Shown here: piece after piece, positions 14,486 through 21,137 of the stretch
How the letters are laid out: every line of letters starts with the position of its first letter
Numbering within the stretch: position 1 is the first letter of the stretch
Assembly (NCBI GenBank): GCA_031364505.1
Contig: JANLWK010000345.1
Coordinates: 1-29,717 of the forward strand
Direction: 5' to 3'
DNA from: JANLWK01 sp031364505
Lineage (GTDB): Bacteria; Eisenbacteria; RBG-16-71-46
DNA: 29,717 nucleotides
Notes under the pieces: generated by a model
Seen by the model: only the letters and a program-made list of their open reading frames with translations
Databases searched by the model: none
Told to the model about the DNA's origin: nothing
Program-made: the position numbers and the translations under genes

Positions 14486-15484
14486 ATGCGACCGGCGTCG
14501 GTGCACCCGCGACTCCGCGCGGAGTTCGGCATCGCGGCACTCCTCGCCATGTCGCTCGCGGCCTGCGCGGCCCCGTCGCGCGGCGCCGACCCGGCCGGTG
14601 CCGACCCGGGCGCCGGAGCCGTCGGGGCCGCAGCCACGGCGCCGAAGCCGGCCGGGCCCCCCGAGGCATACCTGCTCTACGATGCCGCGACCCAGGGCGA
14701 CTACGAAACGGTGCGCAACCTGCTCGCCGATCATCCCAAGCTCGCGAAGCTCAAGCTCGAGCGCGGCACGACGCCGCTGCATGCCTCGGCGCTGTGCGAC
14801 GATCCGCGCATCGCCGAGGCGATCCTCGCGGCGGGCGCCTACGTCGACGCGCGCGGGGGCGCCCAGCAGGTGACGCCGTTGTTCCTCGCGGCGATGAAGA
14901 ACCATCCGCGCACGGCGAAGGTGTTGCTCGATCACCGCGCGAACCCCGGTGCCGGCGGCCGGGCGTCGCTCGGCGAGGGACTCGTCACCGCGCAGCCGCT
15001 CCACGTGGCCGCCCTCGCGGGCGGCACGCGGTTGGTGCAGGAGCTGCTCGCGCACGGCGCCGACGTGAACGCGCGCTCGGGCGACGGCGGGACGGCCGCC
15101 GATTGCGCCGCCCAGAGCGGTCACTTCGCGGCGACCCACGTGCTCGCCGCCTACCGCCGCTACGGCGCCGTGAAGGCGCGGCCGATGGGCGAGCTGCTCG
15201 CCGCGATCGACGAGGCGGATTCCGCCGCGGTCGAGGCGGCGCTCGCCGCGACGCCCGCGATCGTGAACACGAAGCTCGGAAACGATGTCACGCCGCTCCA
15301 CGTCGCCGCCGACCGCGGCGATGCCGCCGTGTGCCGCGTGCTGCTCGCGCACGGCGCCGATCCGACGGCCCACGAGCAGGCAGGTGGTACACCGGCCGTG
15401 CGCGCGTCGAACGCCGGGCATCCGGAGCTGTCGGCCGAACTGCATGCCGCCGAGGTCGCGCGCCGGGGATCCGGCGGCCCCTGA
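14486..15484 (+). CDS. Ankyrin-repeat lipoprotein
   Basis: A 332-aa protein with a lipoprotein signal: hydrophobic core IAALLAMSL and lipobox LAAC with C27 as the lipidated residue. An Ala/Pro/Gly-rich linker follows, then ankyrin repeats with clear TPLH-type cores: GTTPLHASALCDDPRIAEA, TPLFLAAMKNHPRTAKVLL, QPLHVAALAGGTRLVQELL, DVTPLHVAADRGDAAVCRVL and a weak last repeat. It would act as an envelope-anchored protein-binding scaffold. I choose ATG 14486. GTG 14468 would overlap the M20 stop as GTGA and add 6 residues, but it has no binding site. The partner is unknown. Confidence 0.82.
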   Translation: MRPASVHPRLRAEFGIAALLAMSLAACAAPSRGADPAGADPGAGAVGAAATAPKPAGPPEAYLLYDAATQGDYETVRNLLADHPKLAKLKLERGTTPLHASALCDDPRIAEAILAAGAYVDARGGAQQVTPLFLAAMKNHPRTAKVLLDHRANPGAGGRASLGEGLVTAQPLHVAALAGGTRLVQELLAHGADVNARSGDGGTAADCAAQSGHFAATHVLAAYRRYGAVKARPMGELLAAIDEADSAAVEAALAATPAIVNTKLGNDVTPLHVAADRGDAAVCRVLLAHGADPTAHEQAGGTPAVRASNAGHPELSAELHAAEVARRGSGGP

Positions 15485-15488
15485 CCGT

Positions 15489-15496
15489 GCTAGAGT
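15489..15496 (+). promoter_or_regulatory. Internal extended -10 promoter, leaderless spacing
   Basis: The sequence TGC-TAGAGT (TG at 15488-15489, hexamer at 15491-15496) fits an extended -10 element. The GTG start at 15504 begins exactly 7 nt after it, so the transcript would start at the start codon. No -35 is evident. The element lies in the 19-nt gap between the ankyrin and split-barrel genes. Confidence 0.4.
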
Positions 15497-15503
15497 GCGC
15501 CGC

Positions 15504-15995
15504 GTGACGCAGCCGGCCCCCCAACCCGTCCCACCCGAAGCACTCGAATCGCTCGCGCGAGCGGTGCTCGTGGCCGATCGTTTCCCCGTGCTCGCGACCC
15601 TCGACGGCGACCAGCCACGCGCGCGCCCCGTCTCGCCCGTACGCACCGACGGCTTCACCGTCTACGTCGCGAATCTCAGGCACTATCACAAGACCGCCGA
15701 GATCGCCGCCGAGCCGAAGGTGGAGTTGTGCTACGTGAGCCCGGAGCACGACCAGGTGCGGATCACGGGCCGCGCCGAGATCGTCACCGATGCCGACCTG
15801 CTCGCCGCGATCTGGACGGACAACCCGCTGCTCCGGCACTACCTCGGCCGGCCGGACGATCCCGAGCTGGTGGTCTACCGGATCGTGCCCGGCCGCGTGC
15901 GGTTCATGCGCGAGTGGGCGATGGAGTACCACGAGGTGCCGCTCGCCGCGGCCGGCGCGGCCGGCGCCACCGACGTGGCGCGGGGCCCGCGGTGA
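15504..15995 (+). CDS. Pyridoxamine 5'-phosphate oxidase-like FMN-binding split-barrel protein
   Basis: A 163-aa cytoplasmic protein of the PNPOx-like split-barrel superfamily. Visible family features are the first strand FPVLATLDGDQPRARPVSP, the middle strands VYVANLRHYHKTAEIAAEPKVELCYV, and VRITGRAEIVTDADLLAAIW. Such small members bind FMN, F420 or heme, or have lost catalysis; true PdxH is longer and has more phosphate-binding residues, so PdxH is unlikely. The GTG start has no ribosome binding site and fits a leaderless transcript; in-frame GTG 15495 is the alternative. Its stop overlaps the proline dehydrogenase start by 4 bases (GTGA). Confidence 0.82.
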   Translation: MTQPAPQPVPPEALESLARAVLVADRFPVLATLDGDQPRARPVSPVRTDGFTVYVANLRHYHKTAEIAAEPKVELCYVSPEHDQVRITGRAEIVTDADLLAAIWTDNPLLRHYLGRPDDPELVVYRIVPGRVRFMREWAMEYHEVPLAAAGAAGATDVARGPR

Positions 15996-16924
15996 ATCCG
16001 CTGCGCCAGGTGCTGCTCGCGGGCTCCGAGAACGAGTGGCTGCGCGGGCAGGCGACGCGCCGACAGTTCGTGCGGCGCGCCGTGTCGCGCTTCATGCCGG
16101 GCGAGACCCTGGACGCCGCGATCGCCGCGGCACGCACGCTGGAGCGGGACCGGCTGTCGACGATCCTGACCCAGCTCGGCGAGAACGTCGCCGACGCCGA
16201 GCACGCGCGCGCCGTGGTCGGACACTACCTGACGGTGCTGCGGCGCATCCTCGTCGAGAACCTGGATGCCGAGGTGTCGGTCAAGCTCACCCAGCTCGGC
16301 CTCGACGTGAGCCAGGCGCTCGCCACCGAGAACCTGATGCGGATCGCCGAGGCGGCGCGCGCGATCCCCGGACGGCTGTGGGTCGACATGGAGGCGTCCG
16401 CCTATGTCGAGCGCACGTTCGACATGTTCCGCGCCGTGCGGGCGCGATGTCCGAACATGGGCCTCGCCATCCAGGCCTACCTCCACCGTTCGGCGACGGA
16501 CGTCGATCAGCTGATCGCCGAGGGCGCGGGCGTGCGGCTCGTGAAGGGCGCCTACCGCGAGCCGTCGCGCATCGCGATGACGCGCAAGGCCGACGTCGAC
16601 GAGTCATTCTTCCGGCTCGCCGTGCGGTTGCTCGAGCAGGACTCGCGCCGCACAGGCGCATGGCTCACCGCCGGCACGCATGATCCCGCGCTGATCGGCC
16701 GCATCGAGGCGCACGCCCAGCGCACCGGCGTGCCGCGGGACGCCTTCGAGTTCGCGATGCTCTACGGCATCCAGCGACCGGAGCAGATGCGCCTCGCGGG
16801 CGCGGGCTACCGGAGCCGTGTGCTCGTCAGCTACGGCAGCCACTGGTTCCCGTGGTACATGCGCCGGCTCGCGGAACGGCCGGCCAACGTGCTGTTCGCC
16901 GTGCGCGGGTTGATGGGCGGATGA
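15992..16924 (+). CDS. putA: Proline dehydrogenase (monofunctional)
   Basis: A 310-aa FAD enzyme that oxidises L-proline to pyrroline-5-carboxylate and passes electrons to the quinone pool at the membrane. This is the short monofunctional form, about 300 aa, with no fused P5C dehydrogenase. The TIM-barrel signatures are clear: VSVKLTQLGLDVS, LWVDMEASAYVERT, LAIQAYLHRSATD, VRLVKGAYREP, TAGTHDP, FEFAMLYGIQ, and the C-terminal substrate-binding YMRRLAERPANV, in which the two adjacent arginines should hold the proline carboxylate. The GTG start overlaps the previous stop (GTGA). No P5C dehydrogenase gene is in the window, so the second step must be encoded elsewhere. The name prodh would serve as well as putA. 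Confidence 0.9.
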   Translation: MNPLRQVLLAGSENEWLRGQATRRQFVRRAVSRFMPGETLDAAIAAARTLERDRLSTILTQLGENVADAEHARAVVGHYLTVLRRILVENLDAEVSVKLTQLGLDVSQALATENLMRIAEAARAIPGRLWVDMEASAYVERTFDMFRAVRARCPNMGLAIQAYLHRSATDVDQLIAEGAGVRLVKGAYREPSRIAMTRKADVDESFFRLAVRLLEQDSRRTGAWLTAGTHDPALIGRIEAHAQRTGVPRDAFEFAMLYGIQRPEQMRLAGAGYRSRVLVSYGSHWFPWYMRRLAERPANVLFAVRGLMGG

Positions 16925-16937
16925 CCGCCGGAAACGA

Positions 16938-16965
16938 CGATGCCCCGCCCGAAGGCGGGGCATCG
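16938..16965. terminator. Bidirectional terminator between proline dehydrogenase and the Cys-rich gene
   Basis: A perfect 12-bp stem (CGATGCCCCGCC with its complement) closes a 4-nt loop. On the minus strand the loop reads C-TTCG-G, the very stable UUCG tetraloop. It lies 13 nt after the plus-strand stop at 16924 and 24 nt after the minus-strand stop at 16990, so it can serve both converging genes. There is no U tract on either side. Confidence 0.7.
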
Positions 16966-16989
16966 CGGACGATCGAGCGGGAGCGACGG

Positions 16990-17358
16990 CTAACGGCCGC
17001 CGGTGCCGCCCCCTTCGTTGTAGCAGTTGTGCTTGCACTCGGCCTTGTCGGCGATCAGCTCCCTCAAGTTCCTCGCGAAGCGGCGGGTCTCGTGGCTCCG
17101 GCACTCCCAGTCGCGCCCGCAGGCGCGGAGCGCCGCCTTGTGCCGCTCGATCTCGCGCCAGTACGCGCGATGGAATGTGCGCGAGCATTGCTCCCGGCAG
17201 TCGTCGCGGTGGCTCAGACGGCCCGTCTGGACGTCGATTCCCGTGAGCCGATCGGAGACCGTGCGGCACTGCGTGAGTCCGACCAGGGCGAGCCCCAGCA
17301 CGGCGGCGATGGCAAGGTGCGGAAGCAAGGAACGTCGCGGGGCATTGCGCCTGGACAT
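16990..17358 (-). CDS. Small exported Cys-rich protein, twin-CX3C family (copy A)
   Basis: A 122-aa protein whose ATG 17358 has GGAGGG about 5 nt upstream. Basic N-terminus (MSRRNAPRRS), then a hydrophobic segment (IAAVLGLALVGLTQC), then a soluble Cys-rich, charged, probably helical domain. Cysteines are at 31, 54, 58, 80, 86, 108 and 112, giving C-x3-C-x21-C-x5-C-x21-C-x3-C and the ending CYNEGGGTGGR. C31 sits where a lipoprotein cysteine would be, but LTQC is a poor lipobox (Gln at -1), so either a lipoprotein or a signal anchor is possible. It is clearly paralogous to the gene at 23261-23641, with the same spacing, VGLTQCR, TG-D and CYNEG. Even cysteines suggest three disulfides in a helical hairpin. 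I know no named family for it. Confidence 0.8.
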   Translation of the reverse strand: MSRRNAPRRSLLPHLAIAAVLGLALVGLTQCRTVSDRLTGIDVQTGRLSHRDDCREQCSRTFHRAYWREIERHKAALRACGRDWECRSHETRRFARNLRELIADKAECKHNCYNEGGGTGGR

Positions 17359-17679
17359 CTGACCCTCCCCAATTCGCGCCTTCGCCGCGAAACGCGGCCA
17401 CGAGGCGCCGACTCGTGCGCCCGCGCGTCATTCGCGCGCGAGCGATTCCAGCCATGGAATCCGGCCGAACGGCCGATCCGTCGACTCGAGTCCGGACGCG
17501 AACGGGGGGAATCAGTGGCGCGCCGAACCGAATCGAGGGAAAACTAGCATGGAGGGTCGAATGCCCCAAGCCCCCACTCGCGCCTTATATCATTCCGGGC
17601 GCGAAGTCGTTTGTTCACGCATACCAAACTCCGACGCCGCGCGGTGCTCGCAAGGCTCCATGCCCCGGGAATCCCATCC
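17359..17679. other. Gene-free divergent region between the Cys-rich and membrane-protein genes
   Basis: These 321 bases hold no supportable gene on either strand. They contain the minus-strand promoter at 17541-17569, which implies a leader of about 175 nt for the Cys-rich gene. A TTATATC stretch at 17585-17591 could be the plus-strand -10 for the membrane-protein gene, but I see no matching -35. No tRNA or recognisable riboswitch is seen. Confidence 0.5.
17541..17569 (-). promoter_or_regulatory. Putative promoter of Cys-rich copy A
   Basis: On the minus strand TTGGGG (17569-17564), exactly 17 bp, then TAGTTT (17546-17541) preceded by an extended TGC. Both spacing and extended -10 are good. 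The implied start near 17534 gives an unusually long 5' leader (about 175 nt) before ATG 17358. Confidence 0.5.
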
Positions 17680-18402
17680 ATGACCGCGCACACCACTCCG
17701 ACGCGCCACGCCGCGATGCCGATGGCGTTCTCGATGCGCCTCGACTCGCGCACGATCACGCGCGCCCTGTCGGCGGTGATCGTGCTGCTCCTGTGCCTTC
17801 ACATCGGGCTCCAGCTGGACCGCTACGAGACGCATATCGTGCCGTGGCAGATCCAGGCGATGTTCGACGTCGACCAGGAGATGAGCGTGCCGACGTGGTA
17901 CTCGTCGATGGCGCTGGGCTTCGCGGCCCTGCTGCTGTTCGTCATCGCGAGCGCGCACGGGCGGGCGGGCACGCGGGACGCGCGCGGCTGGCGCGCGATG
18001 ACGGCGGTCGTGCTGCTGCTCTCGATGGATGAAATCGCCGGGCTCCACGAGACGGTGAACTCGCTGTCGCCCGTCATGTGGACGATCCCCTTCGGCCTGC
18101 TGGCGCTGGCCGTCGCGCTGGCGTTCCTGCCGTTCGTCCTCCGCCAGCAGCGCGACACGCGGCTCGGCATCGTGCTCGCGGGAATCGTCTACGTCGCCGG
18201 CGCCGGCGGGGTCGAGTTCATCACGAGCCAGTTCTACGGCGAATCGAACAAGCGCCAGCTGTTCTACGCGCTCATCACGCCGTTCGAGGAAGGGCTCGAG
18301 ATGTTCGGCATCGTGCTGCTCATCCGCACGCTGCTGAGGCTCATGGAACGGGACGCCGGCTCGGCCACCATCCCGATCGACCCGGCCCGCGCGCCCGTCT
18401 GA
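17680..18402 (+). CDS. Multipass membrane protein with DE-x4-HE motif, unknown function
   Basis: A 240-aa inner-membrane protein with about six hydrophobic helices (ALSAVIVLLLCLHIGLQL, MALGFAALLLFVIASA, MTAVVLLLSMDEIAGLHE, WTIPFGLLALAVALAFLPFV, GIVLAGIVYVAGAGG, EMFGIVLLIRTLLRLM). Charged residues lie in or next to membrane helices: Asp-Glu and His-Glu in SMDEIAGLHE, and Glu in PFEEGLEMF. Such a pattern hints at a metal site or intramembrane chemistry, but I cannot assign an activity. Start: ATG 17680 is chosen; a TTG at 17611 would add 23 basic residues. Neither has a strong binding site. The gene stands alone, followed by a terminator hairpin. Confidence 0.72.
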   Translation: MTAHTTPTRHAAMPMAFSMRLDSRTITRALSAVIVLLLCLHIGLQLDRYETHIVPWQIQAMFDVDQEMSVPTWYSSMALGFAALLLFVIASAHGRAGTRDARGWRAMTAVVLLLSMDEIAGLHETVNSLSPVMWTIPFGLLALAVALAFLPFVLRQQRDTRLGIVLAGIVYVAGAGGVEFITSQFYGESNKRQLFYALITPFEEGLEMFGIVLLIRTLLRLMERDAGSATIPIDPARAPV

Positions 18403-18423
18403 GTCCGGGCAGGAACGAACGAA

Positions 18424-18445
18424 GGCGGCCCGGAGTCGGGCCGCC
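18424..18445. terminator. Bidirectional terminator hairpin
   Basis: A perfect 9-bp stem (GGCGGCCCG / CGGGCCGCC) with a 4-nt GAGT loop lies between two converging genes: the membrane-protein stop at 18402 on the plus strand and the cold-shock stop at 18467 on the minus strand. There is no long U run. Confidence 0.65.
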
Positions 18446-18466
18446 CTCGCGTGAATCCACCGTCGA

Positions 18467-18682
18467 TCAGGTCGTAGCGGGTGCCGCGCGCTTCACGTCC
18501 GCGGCCTGCAGGCCCTTCGGCCCGCGCGTGATCTCGAACTCCACGCGATCACCCTCGGCCAGCGACTTGAAACCCTCGGCCTGGATCGCCGAGAAGTGCA
18601 CGAACACGTCTTCTCCACCGTCCTGAGAGATGAATCCGAAACCCTTCGCGTCGTTGAACCACTTCACCGTTCCCGTAGCCAC
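18467..18682 (-). CDS. cspA: Cold-shock domain protein (CspA family)
   Basis: A 71-aa single-stranded nucleic acid binding protein of the five-stranded OB fold, the full usual length plus a short tail. RNP1 (KGFGFI) and RNP2 (DVFVHFSAI) are intact, as are the opening GTVKWFNDAKGFGF and the late strand EFEITRGPKGLQAADV. It acts as an RNA chaperone in the cytoplasm. The start is GTG 18682 with AAGGAG 6 nt upstream. A TTGACA-containing promoter about 175 nt upstream suggests the long leader usual for cold-inducible csp genes; cold induction itself is inference. The csp paralogue number cannot be known from one window, so the symbol is generic. Confidence 0.96.
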   Translation of the reverse strand: MATGTVKWFNDAKGFGFISQDGGEDVFVHFSAIQAEGFKSLAEGDRVEFEITRGPKGLQAADVKRAAPATT

Positions 18683-18857
18683 TGCGAACTCCTTGGAGAG
18701 GGACCCGAGGTGTGCACCTCAGCCTGGCGCCGCCGCGTTCGCGGCGCGCCTCGAACCATCGACGCGCAAGATTCCCGGAACGACCGAGGCCGCGACGTAG
18801 ACGACGCCGCGGCCCGGTGAATCGTCCGTGTTCACCCGCAGGACATCGATGTCCGGA

Positions 18858-18887
18858 GTCTGGGCCCCCGGGTTCGCGGGTGTCAAG
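18858..18887 (-). promoter_or_regulatory. Putative cspA promoter with long leader
   Basis: On the minus strand a perfect TTGACA (18887-18882) is followed after 18 bp by a weak CAGACT (18863-18858). Transcription from about 18850 would give a leader of roughly 165 nt before the GTG start, close to the leader length of Escherichia coli cspA. The weak -10 is the main doubt. Confidence 0.4.
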
Positions 18888-18925
18888 GTTTTGTATATCC
18901 CGTCGTGTGAAATGTTCCCGGCGCC

Positions 18926-19477
18926 CTACTTCCGCTGGAGTCCGAGCAGTTCCACCTCGAAGACCAGGGTGGCGTTCGGCGGAATCACGGGCGGAGCACC
19001 CGTGGCGCCGTAACCCATGTCCGGCGGGATCATGAGCTTGCGCTTGCCGCCGATGCGCATGCCCTGGACGCCCTCGTCCCAGCCGCGGATCACCTGGTGG
19101 GCTCCGATGCGAAACGAGAACGGTTCGCCGCGATCGAGGGAGCTGTCGAACTTCGTGCCGTCGGTGAGCCAGCCCGTGTAGTGAACGCTGGCGGTCAGGT
19201 TCGCCTGCGCGATCTCGCCGTCGCCGACGCGCAGATCCGTGTACTTGAGACCGCTCGGCATCGAAACTTCGTTAGCGCCGCCGGTCGTCATGGACGTGCC
19301 TCCGGAGGGGGTGGTCGCGGCGGGGGCGGTCGCGGCGGGCGTCGCCGCGGTGTCGTTCGCATTCGCGGTCGCGCCGGTCGACGTCGAGGTGGTGGATGTC
19401 GACGTCTGGGTCTCGTTGCAGCCGAACACGGCGCCCGAGAGCAGTGCCGCGACGGCGATGGTGACGAGCCGGTTCAT
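18926..19477 (-). CDS. FKBP-type peptidyl-prolyl cis-trans isomerase, lipoprotein
   Basis: A 183-aa lipid-anchored proline isomerase acting on folding of envelope proteins. The signal MNRLVTIAVAALLSGAVFGC carries lipobox VFGC with C20 lipidated. A Ser/Thr/Ala-rich linker (about 21-70) spaces the enzyme from the membrane. The FKBP domain (about 74-183) has all key motifs: VHYTGWLTDGTKFDSS, PFSFRIGAHQVIRGWDEGV, MRIGGKRKLMIPPDMGYG and ATLVFEVELLGL. ATG 19477 is chosen because it starts the lipoprotein signal and has GAGG about 9 nt upstream; the frame extends 19 residues further without purpose. It lies 91 nt downstream of the PA2778-like set on the same strand and may be co-transcribed. Confidence 0.94.
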   Translation of the reverse strand: MNRLVTIAVAALLSGAVFGCNETQTSTSTTSTSTGATANANDTAATPAATAPAATTPSGGTSMTTGGANEVSMPSGLKYTDLRVGDGEIAQANLTASVHYTGWLTDGTKFDSSLDRGEPFSFRIGAHQVIRGWDEGVQGMRIGGKRKLMIPPDMGYGATGAPPVIPPNATLVFEVELLGLQRK

Positions 19478-19568
19478 GGTTCGAGTCCTCGTGGTGGGGT
19501 TTGGGGAACAGCGTGAAGCGGCGGACGCTCCCACATTGCGGGAAGCGACGGCAAGCCGCCGCGCGTCA

Positions 19569-20075
19569 TCATTTCGATGGCGGTGCCGCCATCACCTCCG
19601 TCAGCGTGGCGCGGTAGATCGAATCGCGTGCCCCTCCCCGCGCGACGGCGCGCTCGGCCCACGTGATCGCCTCCGCCCGTCGCCCGCCGCGCCGGAGCAG
19701 CACGGCGGCGAGGTTGTTCATGGCGTCCGCGTCGCCCGGGTTCCGCTCGAGCGCGCGGCGGTATTCGCGTTCGGCCTGCGGCCACCGGCCGCGGGCCGCT
19801 TCGACGTTGCCCAGGTTGACCCGCGCCACCGTGAGCGACCGGTCGAGCCGGATCGCCTGCCGGTACTGCTTCTCGGCGAGGTCGAGCTGGCCCTTGGATT
19901 CGTACGCGAGACCCAGATCGTTGTGCTCGGGCGCCGACAGCGGGTCGTGCAGGACGACCAGGTGCCCGCAGCCGCACAGCGTCACGAGCGGCAGCGCCGC
20001 GAGCAGGAGCGGCAGCGACCTCACCAGGCGAGGCAGCGACGGCAGCGCCGCGAGCCATCGGCGCGGCGCCGTCAT
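19569..20075 (-). CDS. TPR-repeat lipoprotein, C-terminal half of a split PA2778-like protein
   Basis: A 168-aa protein with a lipoprotein signal (hydrophobic core LPLLLAALPLVTL, then LCGC with C36 as likely lipid site) and three TPR units: NDLGLAYESKGQLDLAEKQY, VNLGNVEAARGRWPQAEREY and NNLAAVLLRRGGRRAEAITW. The start ATG at 20075 overlaps the stop of the C39-like peptidase by 4 bases (ATGA), so translation is coupled. As I recall, PA2778-family peptidases carry the C39 domain and the TPR region in one chain. Here they are two genes, each with its own export signal. Confidence 0.85.
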   Translation of the reverse strand: MTAPRRWLAALPSLPRLVRSLPLLLAALPLVTLCGCGHLVVLHDPLSAPEHNDLGLAYESKGQLDLAEKQYRQAIRLDRSLTVARVNLGNVEAARGRWPQAEREYRRALERNPGDADAMNNLAAVLLRRGGRRAEAITWAERAVARGGARDSIYRATLTEVMAAPPSK

Positions 20076-20581
20076 GGCGTGCGGGGCGAGACGATCAGCG
20101 CCTGCCCCCCCTGCCGCGCCCACTGCCGGGCGAGCGACGCCGCGCCGATGCCGCGGGGCGTCGCACCGCCATCGTTCATGGTGTAACGGCGCCGTGCCGG
20201 GTCCCAACCCGTGACCACTATGTAGTGGGCGCGCACGAGCGGCCCGATCCCGCGGCCGACGAGCAGGATCGGCGGGCGGCCCGAGGCGAGCAGCACCGCC
20301 AGCGAGTCGGCGCCGGGCGCGGCGAGCCGGGCGGGATAGCCGAGCCGTTTCGCGCAGGCGGCGAGATCGGTGACGAGGGCACCCCGGAGGGCCGGATCGT
20401 AGGTCGCGTCCGCGGCACCCAGCGATGCGGAGTCCGCGCCGTAGTAGGCGAGCACCATCGCGAGTGCCGCGGGGCCGCACCGCTCGGGCGCCTGGCGGAC
20501 CACGGGCACGTCGAGCCGGATCGCCTCCGCGGTGCCGGCCATCGCGAGGGCGGTGGCCAGGCACGCGAGCAGATGGGTCAC
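20072..20581 (-). CDS. C39-like cysteine peptidase, PA2778 family
   Basis: A 169-aa exported papain-fold peptidase. The signal peptide is residues 1-20 (VTHLLACLATALAMAGTAEA). Catalytic residues can be read: the oxyanion Gln Q30, nucleophile C35 in RCGPAALAMVLAYYG, H119 in AHYIVVTGWD, and Asn/Asp at 136-137 in TMNDGG. The C39 fold is best known from bacteriocin-leader processing, but PA2778-type proteins stand apart from ABC exporters. The GTG start at 20581 overlaps the stop of the PA2779-like gene (GTGA), and its own stop overlaps the TPR lipoprotein start (ATGA). The substrate is unknown; the PA2779-like partner is the first candidate. Confidence 0.87.
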   Translation of the reverse strand: MTHLLACLATALAMAGTAEAIRLDVPVVRQAPERCGPAALAMVLAYYGADSASLGAADATYDPALRGALVTDLAACAKRLGYPARLAAPGADSLAVLLASGRPPILLVGRGIGPLVRAHYIVVTGWDPARRRYTMNDGGATPRGIGAASLARQWARQGGQALIVSPRTP

Positions 20582-20988
20582 CGGACGATGACTTCCTTGT
20601 TGAGCAGCTTGAGGATCACGATCACGAGGATGACCACGACGAGTAGCCCGATGAGTGCGCCGACCGCGTCGTCGGCGCCGCTCGGCAGGCCCTTGCATGC
20701 CGAGGCGAGCGTGTGGACATCCTGGTCCGACATCGTCGCGAGCCGGGTCTCGACCTCGCCGGACGTGACGCCGTAGTCCCGGAGCTTCTGCGCCACGATG
20801 CGGTGCTCGAGCGTCTGGCGAATCATGATCAGCTCGGCGTCGCGCACGGACACGACGGTCGACGCACCCGACGGCTGGCTCGGCGCGAGGGATGCGGCCG
20901 CCGGCGCGACCTGCAGCGTGGACCAGTAAAGGAGCAGCGCGAGCGCGGTTCCGATCCGCACCCGCCGGGGCAACATGAGCGTCGTCAT
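20578..20988 (-). CDS. PA2779-family protein (exported, C-terminal membrane anchor)
   Basis: A 136-aa protein with a signal peptide (RIGTALALLLYWSTLQVAPAAA), a helical soluble stretch with RQTLEHRIVAQKLRDYGV and EVETRLATMSDQDVHTLA, a PSGADD turn and one C-terminal membrane helix (AVGALIGLLVVVILVIVILKLL) followed by a short basic tail. This layout and the R-x-L-...-M-S/D-x-E/D-V pattern match PA2779 proteins, which occur beside PA2778-type C39 peptidases. ATG 20988 has GGAGG 7 nt upstream and a promoter at 21038-21066. It heads a coupled three-gene unit. The function of the family is not established to my knowledge. Confidence 0.82.
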   Translation of the reverse strand: MTTLMLPRRVRIGTALALLLYWSTLQVAPAAASLAPSQPSGASTVVSVRDAELIMIRQTLEHRIVAQKLRDYGVTSGEVETRLATMSDQDVHTLASACKGLPSGADDAVGALIGLLVVVILVIVILKLLNKEVIVR

Positions 20989-21037
20989 GATCGTTCCTCC
21001 ATGATGTGGCGCGCATCGTCCAACGACCCGCGAAACG

Positions 21038-21066
21038 AGCCTACTGAGGCGCCGCGAGACCGGCAA
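21038..21066 (-). promoter_or_regulatory. Promoter of the PA2779/C39/TPR unit
   Basis: On the minus strand TTGCCG (21066-21061), a 17-bp spacer and TAGGCT (21043-21038) lie about 50 nt before ATG 20988. Both hexamers and the spacing are good for a GC-rich sigma70-type promoter. Confidence 0.55.
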
Positions 21067-21094
21067 CCCCTTGCGGCTCGAAGGCCGATCTCTT

Positions 21095-21104
21095 GTGCTA
21101 AACT
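21095..21104 (+). promoter_or_regulatory. Extended -10 promoter of the YjbH-like gene
   Basis: TGTGC-TAAACT (TG at 21096-21097, hexamer 21099-21104) is a good extended -10. It lies 33 nt before the TTG start at 21138. A TTGCGG upstream at 21071 is too far (22 bp) to be a normal -35. It faces away from the promoter at 21038-21066. Confidence 0.45.
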
Positions 21105-21137
21105 TGATGTCCCTGTTCACGGCTGGAGAGTCCCCCC

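Noticed and set aside
13107..16924. Horizontal-transfer island around the M20/PRODH genes
   Set aside because: Base composition and codon use match the rest of the window, and there is no integrase, tRNA or attachment-site repeat.
20072..20581. C39 peptidase as part of a bacteriocin export system
   Set aside because: No ABC transporter fusion, no double-glycine leader peptide gene nearby; the PA2779-like neighbour fits the PA2778 family better.
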